A stretch of DNA of 7,641 nt from an uncultured Burkholderiales bacterium (GTDB lineage Bacteria; Pseudomonadota; Gammaproteobacteria; Burkholderiales; Burkholderiaceae). Below the pieces are notes generated by a model. It saw nothing but the letters and a program-made list of their open reading frames with translations. It searched no databases and was not told the origin of the DNA. How positions within the stretch are numbered: the stretch's first letter is position 1; each line of letters starts with the position of its first letter. The stretch lies in assembly GCA_946480465.1 (NCBI GenBank), contig CAMLJY010000158.1, forward strand, positions 1-7,641, given 5' to 3'. This document shows positions 1 through 6,878 of this stretch, one piece after another. The position numbers and the translations under genes were made by a program.

Positions 1-53
1 TGCTGGTGCGGCGTCAGCAGGTCGAGGTGCAGCATTTCGTCGATGGTGGTCAT
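1..53 (-). CDS. Unrecognised protein, 5' end only (partial)
   Basis: The reverse strand opens with ATG at 53 and runs without a stop to the window edge, reading MTTIDEMLHLDLLTPHQ and then off the end. The fragment is too short to assign a family. Support for a real gene is positional: an ATG lies just past the end of the regulator on the same strand, beyond a strong hairpin, and the N-terminus is acidic and leucine-rich in a plausible way. I see no clear Shine-Dalgarno sequence in the GC-rich bases just upstream, so the start could lie elsewhere; the second in-frame ATG (M7) is also possible. No function is proposed. Confidence 0.45.
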   Translation of the reverse strand, partial: MTTIDEMLHLDLLTPHQ

Positions 54-81
54 GGGCGGCGTGCTGGTTGGAGTGGACGGA

Positions 82-105
82 TGCCGTGCCGATGATGGCA
101 CGGCA
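82..105 (-). terminator. Strong hairpin after the Lrp-type regulator gene, possible terminator
   Basis: TGCCGTGCC (82-90) and GGCACGGCA (97-105) form a perfect 9-bp stem around a 6-nt loop (GATGAT). It starts 20 bp past the stop of the regulator gene and ends 28 bp before the next minus-strand ATG. There is no T-tract after the stem in the minus direction, so it is not a textbook intrinsic terminator. It may stop transcription as a U-less hairpin, stabilise the 3' end, or act on read-through into the downstream gene. Confidence 0.45.
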
Positions 106-125
106 CGGCGGAGCCCCGGGCAGCT

Positions 126-653
126 TCAAACCGGCAGCTGCGTGGTGGACATCACCTGCTTCAGGCCCATGAAGGACCGGATCTGCCGCACGCCCGGCAG
201 GTACAGCAGCTGCTGTGCGTGCAGCTTGTTGAAGCTGTCGTTGTCGCGGGTGCGCAGCAGCATGAAGTAGTCGAACTCGCCGGTGACGACGTGGCATTCC
301 ATGCAGCCGGAGACCTTGGCCGCCGCCTTCTCGAAGTCCGCGAAGGATTCGGGCGTGGAGCGGTCGAGCACGACGCCGATCAACACCAGCATGCCTGCAT
401 CCAGCGCGCGCGGCTCCAGCAGCGCGACGATGCCGCGGATCAGCCCCAGCTTCTTCAGCCGCTCGACACGGCGCAGGCAGGCGGGCGCGCTCAGGTTGAC
501 CTTGGCGGCCAGCGCCACGTTCGAGATCGACGCATCGCGCTGCAGCTGGCGCAGGATGGCGCGGTCGGTGCGGTCCAGGCCGGTGGCGGGCCTGGTGGCG
601 GACGCCGGCGCGGGCGGCGGTTTCGAGGATGAACGAACTTTTGTTGCGGACAT
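126..653 (-). CDS. acdR: Lrp/AsnC-family transcriptional regulator, AcdR-like
   Basis: This 175-residue DNA-binding protein has a helix-turn-helix at about residues 26-74 (LDRTDRAILRQLQRD, then LSAPACLRRVERLKKLGLI). An AsnC/RAM ligand-binding domain follows at about 88-170, including the family's turn GEFDYFML near residues 125-132. Lrp proteins act as dimers or octamers that bind promoter DNA and respond to amino acids. It is divergent from the ACC deaminase gene, with 139 bp between starts. In Pseudomonas the equivalent Lrp-type AcdR controls acdS, so the same job is inferred here; the symbol rests on context rather than on a unique motif. I chose the ATG at 653. The frame stays open to a TTG at 731, but that extension is arginine-rich, non-conserved in look, and would consume most of the promoter region. 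Even from 653 there is a 25-residue Ser/Pro/Ala-rich N-terminal tail before the helix-turn-helix, and no good Shine-Dalgarno sequence is visible. Confidence 0.9.
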   Translation of the reverse strand: MSATKVRSSSKPPPAPASATRPATGLDRTDRAILRQLQRDASISNVALAAKVNLSAPACLRRVERLKKLGLIRGIVALLEPRALDAGMLVLIGVVLDRSTPESFADFEKAAAKVSGCMECHVVTGEFDYFMLLRTRDNDSFNKLHAQQLLYLPGVRQIRSFMGLKQVMSTTQLPV

Positions 654-792
654 GGACAGGTCGGCGAAACGATGGCTCGCCAGACCATAGCACTGGCTTC
701 GTTCGTTGCGTGATGCAGCCGATCTTTGCAACCACGGTCTTCCGCATCCTTCCTACCATTGCGGCTCGACATCCACTTCGCGGACTTCAGCC
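654..792. promoter_or_regulatory. Divergent promoter region between the regulator and ACC deaminase genes
   Basis: These 139 bp between two divergent starts are noticeably less GC-rich than the flanking genes. On the minus strand TGCTATGGT (684-692) looks like an extended -10 element about 31 bp before the regulator ATG, with no recognisable -35. A small inverted repeat, GTTGC (705-709) and GCAAC (728-732), has an 18-bp spacer and could be part of an Lrp-type operator, but arms this short also arise by chance. TACCAT (755-760) is a possible -10 for acdS, again without a good -35. Control of both genes from here by the Lrp-type protein is inferred from the known acdR/acdS layout. Confidence 0.45.
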
Positions 793-1809
793 ATGAACCT
801 GCAGCGCCACCCCCGCTACCCGCTCACTTTCGGTCCGACGCCGATCCAGCCGCTGAAGCGCCTGTCCGCGCACCTGGGCGGCAAGGTGCAGCTCTACGCC
901 AAGCGCGAGGACTGCAACAGCGCCCTCGCCTTCGGCGGCAACAAGACCCGCAAGCTGGAGTACCTGGTGCCGGAAGCCCTGGCGCAGGGCTGCGACACGC
1001 TGGTGTCGATCGGCGGCATCCAGTCGAACCAGACGCGCCAGGTGGCCGCGGTGGCGGCGCACCTGGGCCTCAAGTGCGTGCTGGTGCAGGAGAACTGGGT
1101 CAACTACTCGGACGCGGTGTACGACCGCGTCGGCAACATCGAGATGTCGCGCATCATGGGCGCGGACGTGCGGCTGGACGCGGCCGGCTTCGACATCGGC
1201 ATCCGCCCCAGCTGGGAGCAGGCGCTGGAAGACGTGCGCCGCGCCGGCGGCAAGCCCTTCCCGATTCCGGCCGGCTGCTCCGAGCATCCGCTGGGCGGCC
1301 TGGGCTTCGTCGGCTTCGCCGAGGAAGTGCGGGCACAGGAAGCGGAGCTGGGCTTCAAGTTCGACTACGTCGTGGTCTGCTCGGTCACCGGCAGCACCCA
1401 GGCCGGCATGGTGGTCGGCTTCGCGGCCGATGGCCGCGCCGATCGAGTGATAGGCATCGACGCCTCCGCCAAGCCGGAGCAGACGCGCGCGCAGATCCTG
1501 CGCATCGCGCGGCACACCGCCGAGCTGGTGGAGCTGGGACGTCCGATCACCGATGCCGACGTGGTGCTGGACACCCGCTTCGGCGGCCCCGAGTACGGCC
1601 TGCCGAACGCGGGCACGCTGGAGGCCATTCGCCTGTGCGCACGGCAGGAGGCGATGCTGACCGACCCGGTGTACGAGGGCAAGTCGGCCCACGGCATGAT
1701 CGAGATGGTGCGCCGCGGCGAATTCCCGGCCGGCTCGCGTGTGCTGTACGCCCACCTGGGCGGCGTGCCGGCACTCAACGCCTACAGCTTCCTGTTCCGC
1801 AACGGCTGA
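793..1809 (+). CDS. acdS: 1-aminocyclopropane-1-carboxylate (ACC) deaminase
   Basis: This cytoplasmic PLP enzyme cleaves ACC, the plant ethylene precursor, to 2-oxobutanoate and ammonia. From the ATG at 793 it is 338 residues, the usual length for bacterial AcdS, and its sequence closely resembles the Pseudomonas enzyme from start ([18 protein letters not shown]) to end ([11 protein letters not shown]). The PLP lysine K51 lies in [11 protein letters not shown], the catalytic S78 in GGIQSNQ, and active-site tyrosines are Y268 and Y294. E295 and L322, the pair that separates true ACC deaminases from D-cysteine desulfhydrases, are both present. The frame stays open upstream to 706, but that extension lies in the promoter region and does not match the family. 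The Shine-Dalgarno sequence is weak. The divergent Lrp-type gene is the probable regulator. No truncation or odd residue is seen. Confidence 0.97.
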   Translation: MNLQRHPRYPLTFGPTPIQPLKRLSAHLGGKVQLYAKREDCNSALAFGGNKTRKLEYLVPEALAQGCDTLVSIGGIQSNQTRQVAAVAAHLGLKCVLVQENWVNYSDAVYDRVGNIEMSRIMGADVRLDAAGFDIGIRPSWEQALEDVRRAGGKPFPIPAGCSEHPLGGLGFVGFAEEVRAQEAELGFKFDYVVVCSVTGSTQAGMVVGFAADGRADRVIGIDASAKPEQTRAQILRIARHTAELVELGRPITDADVVLDTRFGGPEYGLPNAGTLEAIRLCARQEAMLTDPVYEGKSAHGMIEMVRRGEFPAGSRVLYAHLGGVPALNAYSFLFRNG

Positions 1810-1864
1810 GCCGCCAGTGCGGCCCCTGCGCGCGGGGCAGCGCTGATGGGGCCGGCCCGGCAGA

Positions 1865-1883
1865 GGCGCGCGCCAGGCGCGCC
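1865..1883 (+). terminator. GC-rich hairpin after acdS, possible terminator
   Basis: GGCGCGC (1865-1871) and GCGCGCC (1877-1883) form a perfect 7-bp stem with a 5-nt loop (GCCAG), 56 bp past the acdS stop and 48 bp before the kinase start. A smaller stem, GCCCC/GGGGC (1822-1826 with 1834-1838), lies just before it. Neither is followed by a T-tract, so termination is only plausible. If real, it would make acdS monocistronic and give the kinase its own promoter in the short space that remains. Confidence 0.3.
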
Positions 1884-1931
1884 GCGCTTACAGCTCTTCA
1901 CACGGCGGCCGCTTGGGAGCATCCTCGCAGG

Positions 1932-4409
1932 ATGCCGGAATTGCCAGTTTCCGCGCGCCGCCCTGCCGGTGCCTGGCTTGCGCTGCTCGCAGGCCTGGCG
2001 GTTTCCGCGGGCGCGTTCTTCACCGTGCGCACGCTGGTGGAGCGTGAGGCGCAGGTGCGCTTCGAGGCGCTGGCGGCCGAGTCCACTGCCCGCATCCGCT
2101 CGCGCATCGAGGCCTACAACGCGGTGCTGTACGGCCTGCAGGCGCTGATGATGAGCAGCCCGAACGTCACCCGCGGCGACTTCAAGCGCTACGTCGACAC
2201 GCTGGACCTGGCCCGGCACTACCCGGCGGTGGTCTCGGCCAACTTCGCACGGCGCGTGCTGCAGGCCGACAAGGCGGCCTACGAGGCCCGCGTGCGCGCG
2301 GACACCAGCCGCGATGCCGCCGGCTACCCGTCCTTCGCCATCTACCCGCCGGGCGATCGCGACGAGTACCTGGTGATCGAGTACATCGAGCCCTTTGACG
2401 TGCCGGGCCGCAACGCCACCTTCGGCCGCGACGTGTTGGGCGCCGACCACTTCGCAGCGGAGCGCCGCCGTGCCACCGAGCTGCAGCGCGACACCGGGCA
2501 GCTGCGCACCTCCGGCCGCCCGATCAGCGACCCGCGGCTGCTGCGCGGCACCGTGCTGGGCGTGCGGCTGGCGGTCTACCGCACCGGAGCGCCGATCGGC
2601 ACCGTGGAACAGCGGCGCGCGGCCTACGTCGGGTCGGTGGCCTATGCCGTGTCGCTGCAGGACCTGCTGCGCGGCGCGGTCGAATCGGACCAGCCCGGCC
2701 GCATCGAGGCCCGGCTGCACGACGTGGGCGCGGTGGAGGCCCCGGTGGCCGAGGCGGCGACGGCGGCCAACCTGCTGTTCGACACCCGCTCGCCGGGCGT
2801 GGCGGGCGCGGTGCCGGCCGTGCTGGCGTCGGCCAGCCTGCCGGCGGGCGCGGCGTCGGCCTGGCCGCCGGGCCCGTCGTCCGGCGCGCTGCCGGCCCTG
2901 CCCGCGCCCGTGTCGGGGGCGCGCCGCACCGTCTCCACCATCCCCGTGGCGGGTCGTCAGTGGCAGGTGCATTACGTCGACCACGTGGGCCTGGCCGCGC
3001 CGGCCCAGGTGCTGATGTGGGGCACCCTGGCCGCGGGCACCTGCATCAGCCTGCTGCTGTTCGTGGTGGTGCGGTCGCTCGAAGCCTCGCGCCAGGCCGC
3101 CGTGCTGCGCGAGCGCCAGGTTCAGCTGGCCCGCCACCGCGACGAGCTGGAAGGGCAGGTGCGCGAACGCACCGCGGAGCTGCTGGAGGCCAAGGAGCGG
3201 GCCGAGGTGGCCAACCGCGCCAAGAGCGCCTTCCTCGCGCGCATGAGCCACGAGCTGCGCACGCCGCTGAACGCCATCCTCGGCTACGCGCAGCTGCTGA
3301 AGATGAACAAGGACCTCAGCCCGCGGCAGCTGCGCGGCGTGGACACCATCCACCTGAGCGGCGAGCACCTGCTGCTGCTGATCAACGACATCCTGGACCT
3401 GGCCCGCATCGAGGCCGGCAAGGTCGAGCTGGCGCCTGCCGCGGTGCGGCTGGACCGCTTCCTGGCCGGCATCGTCGACATCGCGCGGGTCAAGGTGGAA
3501 GAACGCGGCGTGGCCTTCGCGTTCGACGCCGGCGCCAGCCAGCCGGCGGCCGTGCTGGTGGATGAGCAGCGCCTGCGCCAGGTGCTGCTGAACCTGCTGG
3601 GCAACGCCGCCAAGTTCACCGATGCGGGCCAGGTGCGCCTGTCCGTGCAGTGCATGGCCCCGGGCGCCTCGCCGGCGGCATCGGCGCGCCTGCGCTTTGC
3701 CGTCGAGGACACCGGCATCGGCATCCGCGCCGAGCACCTGGAAACGATCTTCCGGCCCTTCGAGCAGGTGGGTGATGCGCGCCGCCGCGTCGGCGGCACC
3801 GGCCTGGGCCTGCCGATCAGCCGGCAGCTGGTGCGGCTGATGGGCGGCGACATTGCCGTGCAGAGCCGGCCCGGCGCCGGCTCCAGCTTCAGCTTCGAGC
3901 TGGAACTGCCGTTGGCCGGACTGCCGCATGAGGCTGCCGCGCCGCGGCAGCGCCCCATCACCGGCTACGACGGCCCGCGCCGCGCCCTGCTGGTCGTGGA
4001 CGACGTGCCCAGCAACCGCACGCTGCTGCGCGAGCTGCTGGGCGCGGTGGGATTCGTGGTGCGCGAGGCGGGCGATGGCCAGCAGGCCATCGAGCATGCC
4101 GCGCAGCGCGACGCCGACCTGATCCTGATGGACCTGGTGATGCCGGGCATGGACGGGCTGGAGGCGATCCGGCGCATCCGCGCGCTGCCGGCGGGGGCGC
4201 AGGTGCCGATCATCGTGGTGTCCGCCAGTGCCTCGGACAGCGAGCGCGAGCAAGGCCTGGCCGCAGGCGCCGACGCCTTCCTGCGAAAGCCGATCGATGG
4301 GCCGGCGCTGCTGCAGGAGATCGGCCGCCAGCTGGCGCTGGGCTGGCGCCGGGACGATGTCCGGCCCGATGCCGACCATCCGGTGCTGTCCGCCTCCGGG
4401 CGGCGCTGA
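1932..4409 (+). CDS. CHASE-domain hybrid sensor histidine kinase
   Basis: This is an 825-residue inner-membrane sensor kinase. TM1 is at about residues 12-32. A periplasmic CHASE domain follows at about 70-260, with the typical stretch from [10 protein letters not shown] (Y132 on) through [12 protein letters not shown] to the GRDVLGAD and DTGQLR segments. An Ala/Pro-rich stretch spans 301-332, TM2 is at about 360-380, and a coiled coil runs from about 382 to 425. The HisKA domain carries the phospho-accepting H440 in [10 protein letters not shown]. The HATPase has N-box residues N554 and N558, G1 DTGIGI (593-598) and G2 GGTGLGL (621-627). A C-terminal receiver has D690/D691, phospho-acceptor D734, S764 and K786. 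All catalytic residues are intact. There is no PAS, HPt or output domain, so signalling should pass to an HPt or regulator encoded elsewhere. The ATG at 1932 is the only ATG between the acdS stop and TM1; GGGAG (1915-1919) is a distant Shine-Dalgarno candidate. CHASE domains bind small molecules, cytokinins among them; the ligand here is unknown. Confidence 0.93.
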   Translation: MPELPVSARRPAGAWLALLAGLAVSAGAFFTVRTLVEREAQVRFEALAAESTARIRSRIEAYNAVLYGLQALMMSSPNVTRGDFKRYVDTLDLARHYPAVVSANFARRVLQADKAAYEARVRADTSRDAAGYPSFAIYPPGDRDEYLVIEYIEPFDVPGRNATFGRDVLGADHFAAERRRATELQRDTGQLRTSGRPISDPRLLRGTVLGVRLAVYRTGAPIGTVEQRRAAYVGSVAYAVSLQDLLRGAVESDQPGRIEARLHDVGAVEAPVAEAATAANLLFDTRSPGVAGAVPAVLASASLPAGAASAWPPGPSSGALPALPAPVSGARRTVSTIPVAGRQWQVHYVDHVGLAAPAQVLMWGTLAAGTCISLLLFVVVRSLEASRQAAVLRERQVQLARHRDELEGQVRERTAELLEAKERAEVANRAKSAFLARMSHELRTPLNAILGYAQLLKMNKDLSPRQLRGVDTIHLSGEHLLLLINDILDLARIEAGKVELAPAAVRLDRFLAGIVDIARVKVEERGVAFAFDAGASQPAAVLVDEQRLRQVLLNLLGNAAKFTDAGQVRLSVQCMAPGASPAASARLRFAVEDTGIGIRAEHLETIFRPFEQVGDARRRVGGTGLGLPISRQLVRLMGGDIAVQSRPGAGSSFSFELELPLAGLPHEAAAPRQRPITGYDGPRRALLVVDDVPSNRTLLRELLGAVGFVVREAGDGQQAIEHAAQRDADLILMDLVMPGMDGLEAIRRIRALPAGAQVPIIVVSASASDSEREQGLAAGADAFLRKPIDGPALLQEIGRQLALGWRRDDVRPDADHPVLSASGRR

Positions 4410-4536
4410 CCGGCCCCGGCCGGCGCGCCCGATGCCGACGCGGGGCGGTGGACGCAAAAACCTGCACGCGCGAGACACCCCGCAGCCACATGGCGCGGCC
4501 TAGACTGCACCGTCACCAACCACTTCGAGGTGCACG

Positions 4537-6087
4537 ATGAAGCTCGGAGCGCATGGGTTCGCGGCCTGGCTGCTGGCCTGCACGATCCTGCCCTGGCCGC
4601 TGACGGCCGCGGCGCTGCAGCCGGTGAGCCAGGTGGGCTGGCGCCTGGAGGTCAATGGCACCGCCGCCGACGCGGAACTGACGCTGGTGACCGACTTTCC
4701 CGTCGCCGACCAGGGCCGCAGTGCGCAGCAGTTCCTGGCGGCGAGCGTGCAGGGCGAGCTGTACTGCTACGCCGGCTCGTCCCTCGGATGGGCGCCGTGC
4801 GGCGCAACCATCCCCGCGCATGCGCAGGGCGGCCTGCCGGCACAGGCCCGGCTGGTGCTGGGCCGCATCGACACGGTGGCGTTGCGCGGCACCCAGGTCT
4901 ATGCGGGTTATGGAGAGTCGGCCGCGGAGATGCTTGCCGCCGGCCGCTACCGCCTGGTGGCCACCTTGGGCCCGGCGCGCGGCGTGGAGTGGTCCGAGAC
5001 GCAGACCCTGCCCGGCAGCGCCAACGCCGCCTTCGCGTTCAACAACACCGGCGTCGCGCTGCACGATGCGACCGGCGTGCTGCACCTGGTGTGGGCCGAC
5101 GGCACCAACGGCTTCCATGCGCGCCTCGAGGGCGCGGCCTGGAGCGTCTCGACCCTGCCGAAGTCGGGCACCGGCAGCTTCGACAAGCCGACCATCGCGC
5201 TGCTGGCCGATGGCGAGCTGATGCTGGCATGGAGCGAGTTCCAGGCCGGTGAGCGGCGCCTGCTCGCCAGCCGCTCGCGCGATGGCCGCGCACGCTGGGA
5301 AAGCGCGCTGACGCTGGCCAGCGGCAAGCTCTACAGCTCGGTCGCCCTGGCACCCGTGATGGCGGCCGGGGGCGTGGCCGGCGCCGCGGTGGCCTGGATC
5401 GACGAGAGCGCCGGCCGCGTGCTATCACGCCATTGGCGCGGTACCGGCTGGAGCCTGGGCCACTGGAGCACGGCCCTGTCGCCGGCCGCATCGACCGCGG
5501 TCCCCAACGACGTGGCACTCGCCGGCCACGGCAGCACGCTGTGGGCCGCCTGGGAGGACAGGCGCGGCGGCGGCAGCGCGACCGAGGTCTACCTGGCGCG
5601 CTCGGACGACGCCGGCCTGAGCTGGGCCGCGGACCAGCGCCTGCCGGTCGCCGGCAGCGCCGGCGGCGGCGACCCCAGCCTGCGCGTGCTGCCCGACGGC
5701 GCCGTGCTGCTGGGCTACCAGCACCAGGGGCGGAGCTACCGGACGCTGTCGTCCGATGGCGGCGCCAGCTTCGCGCCGCCCACGCAGATCGGTCCCGGGC
5801 TGTTCGTGCACGTGGCGGCGAACGAGCGCGGCACGGTGGCCTTCACCTGGGAGCACTTCACCGGCGCCGTGCAGGACGATGCCGGCAAGACCGTCGGCCA
5901 CATGCTGAGCCTGGATGGCCTGGCCACGCTCAGCGGCACGCATGCGATGCCGGGCTCGGAGGCCGTGAAGGCCGCGACGATGGCCGCGGCCACCGTCTCG
6001 CAGCAGCACGTCGACGTGTTCTGGATCGACGCCAGCGCGGACAGCGGCCGCCCTGTCCGGTGGCGACGGGGGCGGCTGCTGGACTGA
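4537..6087 (+). CDS. Secreted Asp-box (BNR/sialidase-like) repeat protein
   Basis: This 516-residue exported protein starts at ATG 4537, six bases after a GAGG Shine-Dalgarno sequence (4527-4530). Residues 1-26 look like a Sec signal peptide ending in TAAA before LQPV. LLAC (12-15) is a poor lipobox, so lipidation is unlikely. Residues about 27-145 form an N-terminal domain with a Cys pair (C77, C88) that could make a disulfide, and a closing motif beginning at Y122 (YAGYGESAAEML, then GRYRLV). I recall similar motifs in other secreted beta- and gammaproteobacterial proteins of unknown role. From about 160 on, three Asp-box motifs appear: SRDGRARW (247-254), SDDAGLSW (356-363) and SSDGGASF (405-412). 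These mark beta-propeller hairpins like those in sialidases and other BNR proteins. I cannot see the arginine triad and catalytic residues of true sialidases, so enzymatic activity should not be assumed. It follows the kinase by 127 bp, probably as a separate unit. Confidence 0.85.
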   Translation: MKLGAHGFAAWLLACTILPWPLTAAALQPVSQVGWRLEVNGTAADAELTLVTDFPVADQGRSAQQFLAASVQGELYCYAGSSLGWAPCGATIPAHAQGGLPAQARLVLGRIDTVALRGTQVYAGYGESAAEMLAAGRYRLVATLGPARGVEWSETQTLPGSANAAFAFNNTGVALHDATGVLHLVWADGTNGFHARLEGAAWSVSTLPKSGTGSFDKPTIALLADGELMLAWSEFQAGERRLLASRSRDGRARWESALTLASGKLYSSVALAPVMAAGGVAGAAVAWIDESAGRVLSRHWRGTGWSLGHWSTALSPAASTAVPNDVALAGHGSTLWAAWEDRRGGGSATEVYLARSDDAGLSWAADQRLPVAGSAGGGDPSLRVLPDGAVLLGYQHQGRSYRTLSSDGGASFAPPTQIGPGLFVHVAANERGTVAFTWEHFTGAVQDDAGKTVGHMLSLDGLATLSGTHAMPGSEAVKAATMAAATVSQQHVDVFWIDASADSGRPVRWRRGRLLD

Positions 6088-6186
6088 AGCGTTCAGGGGC
6101 GCGCCGCCTCCGGGGCGCACTGGCGCGCGTGCATCAGACCAGCGAAAGGGAGCGAGGCACGCAGCGCCCGCCCCGAAGCATCGCGC
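6088..6186. other. Convergent intergenic region with a hairpin
   Basis: This is a 99-bp gap between the convergent Asp-box protein and M15 peptidase genes. GCGCGCC (6099-6105) can pair with GGCGCGC (6122-6128) across 16 nt, and a shorter alternative is GCGCC (6101-6105) with GGCGC (6114-6118). Neither stem has a T-tract on either strand. A role as bidirectional terminator fits the position but is weakly supported by sequence. Confidence 0.25.
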
Positions 6187-6657
6187 TCAGGCCGGGTACT
6201 TCGACGCCGGCAGCTCGTAGTGCGGGCCGTCGATGAAGGGACGCAGGCCCTGGTCGCGGCGCCGGGTGGCGTGCTGCGCCACCAGGTCCTCCGGGGAGGC
6301 GATGGAGCTGGTGAAGTCGATGTCCCAGGCGCCGCCCCAGCGCAGCGGCGTGCCCAGGTGGCGCGCTGCCGAACGCATGGCGTCGGCGATGACGTAGATC
6401 GGCGCCCATTCCCAGCGCGGCTTGCCGTTGATGACCGGCAGCAGGTCGACCGCATGGCCGCTGAGGTGGCGCGAGTCAAGCGTCTGCGATGCGCCGGCGG
6501 CCACCAGGCGGCGCTGTTCGTCCAGCGTGCGCAGGCCGTCGTGCACGCTGAAGTCCTGCGCCGTCCACTGGATGGCCAGCTTCACCACCGCCACCAGGTC
6601 GGGGTGAATGCCCTCCAGCGTCCTCAGTGATGCATTGCCCAGCTTGAATCCCGGCAT
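6187..6657 (-). CDS. M15-family zinc peptidase, phage endolysin-like
   Basis: This 156-residue enzyme is probably a peptidoglycan peptidase. The M15 family includes D-Ala-D-Ala carboxypeptidases and phage L-Ala-D-Glu endolysins. Visible signatures are DGLRTLDEQ (40-48), then SRHLSGHAVDL with zinc ligands H64 and D71, then RWGGAW (106-111) and DGPHYEL. In the last motif H146 is the third zinc ligand and D143 the likely catalytic acid. About 30 residues separate WGGAW from DGPH, longer than in the compact endolysins I recall, where the two lie close together. The start at 6657 is well fixed: a GGAGG Shine-Dalgarno sequence lies at 6664-6668 on the minus strand with six bases to ATG. The open frame continues upstream to 6879 but lacks family features. 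No signal peptide or membrane segment is present, as in holin-dependent endolysins, yet no holin, spanin or phage gene lies nearby. It could be a domesticated phage lysozyme or a cell-wall recycling enzyme; cleavage specificity cannot be read from sequence. Confidence 0.88.
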   Translation of the reverse strand: MPGFKLGNASLRTLEGIHPDLVAVVKLAIQWTAQDFSVHDGLRTLDEQRRLVAAGASQTLDSRHLSGHAVDLLPVINGKPRWEWAPIYVIADAMRSAARHLGTPLRWGGAWDIDFTSSIASPEDLVAQHATRRRDQGLRPFIDGPHYELPASKYPA

Positions 6658-6878
6658 CACCGTCCTCCATTCGGGGGCGAGCGCCCCAGGTCTCGGATGG
6701 GCAACCGTAAGCACAAGCCGCGGCGGGCGCATCCACCGGCTGCAGGAATGCCGGCGGGCGCCGCCGTGGAAATTTTTTCCCCGCCGGCTCGCGCAGGCGC
6801 GCGAAAACGCGAGCACTTTTCGCGCGTCGTCCCCTACGCTTTGCATCCATCGAAATTCCTCGAGAGAGGCTGGACGCA
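6658..6878. promoter_or_regulatory. Divergent promoter region between the M15 peptidase and racemase genes
   Basis: This 221-bp region separates divergent starts. It holds the peptidase Shine-Dalgarno sequence (6664-6668), a perfect inverted repeat (6798-6826, listed separately), and a possible -10 TACGCT (6835-6840) some 38 bp before the racemase ATG. GAGAGG (6864-6869) serves as the racemase ribosome site, nine bases from its ATG. A 10-bp direct repeat, CGGCGGGCGC, occurs at 6721-6730 and 6752-6761. I see no convincing -35 element on either strand and no small gene. Confidence 0.45.
6798..6826. repeat. Perfect 10-bp inverted repeat, candidate operator
   Basis: CGCGCGAAAA (6798-6807) and TTTTCGCGCG (6817-6826) are exact reverse complements separated by 9 bp (CGCGAGCAC). 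The element ends 8 bp before the candidate -10 of the racemase gene, so it covers the place where a -35 would sit. That suits a repressor or activator site for a dimeric protein. Read as RNA it would form a hairpin with 9-nt loop, but TTTTCGCGCG has its T-run inside the stem, so it is not a normal terminator. No cognate regulator is encoded next to it. Confidence 0.5.

Noticed and set aside
654..731. Extended N-terminus for the Lrp-type regulator from TTG 731
   Set aside because: The extra 26 residues do not look like the family and would occupy the divergent promoter region; ATG 653 is preferred.
726..1931. The kinase reading frame stays open far upstream, across the whole acdS gene, giving a possible 1227-residue protein
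   Set aside because: The upstream part is Arg/Gly/Ala-rich out-of-frame translation of acdS with no domain; the kinase begins naturally with a membrane segment just after ATG 1932.
4410..4423. CCGGCC-CC-GGCCGG palindrome right after the kinase stop, as a terminator
   Set aside because: The loop would be only two bases, no T-tract follows, and such GC palindromes are expected at this base composition.
1782..4478. An 898-residue open frame on the minus strand opposite the kinase
   Set aside because: It is His/Arg/Gln/Ala-rich, lacks any recognisable domain, and is the usual antisense shadow of a very GC-rich coding sequence.
4440..4536. Promoter for the Asp-box protein gene with TAGACT (4501-4506) as -10
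   Set aside because: The -10 match is only partial and no -35 lies at proper spacing, so it was not listed as a feature.
4573..4584. Lipobox (LLAC, residues 12-15 at nt 4570-4581) making the Asp-box protein a lipoprotein
   Set aside because: The residue before Ala-Cys is Leu rather than the usual small residue, the hydrophobic stretch before it is too short, and a better Sec cleavage site (AAA at 24-26) follows.
6721..6761. Direct repeat CGGCGGGCGC spaced by 31 bp as a regulatory or CRISPR-like array
   Set aside because: There are only two copies, the repeat is low-complexity GC sequence, and no further units occur nearby.
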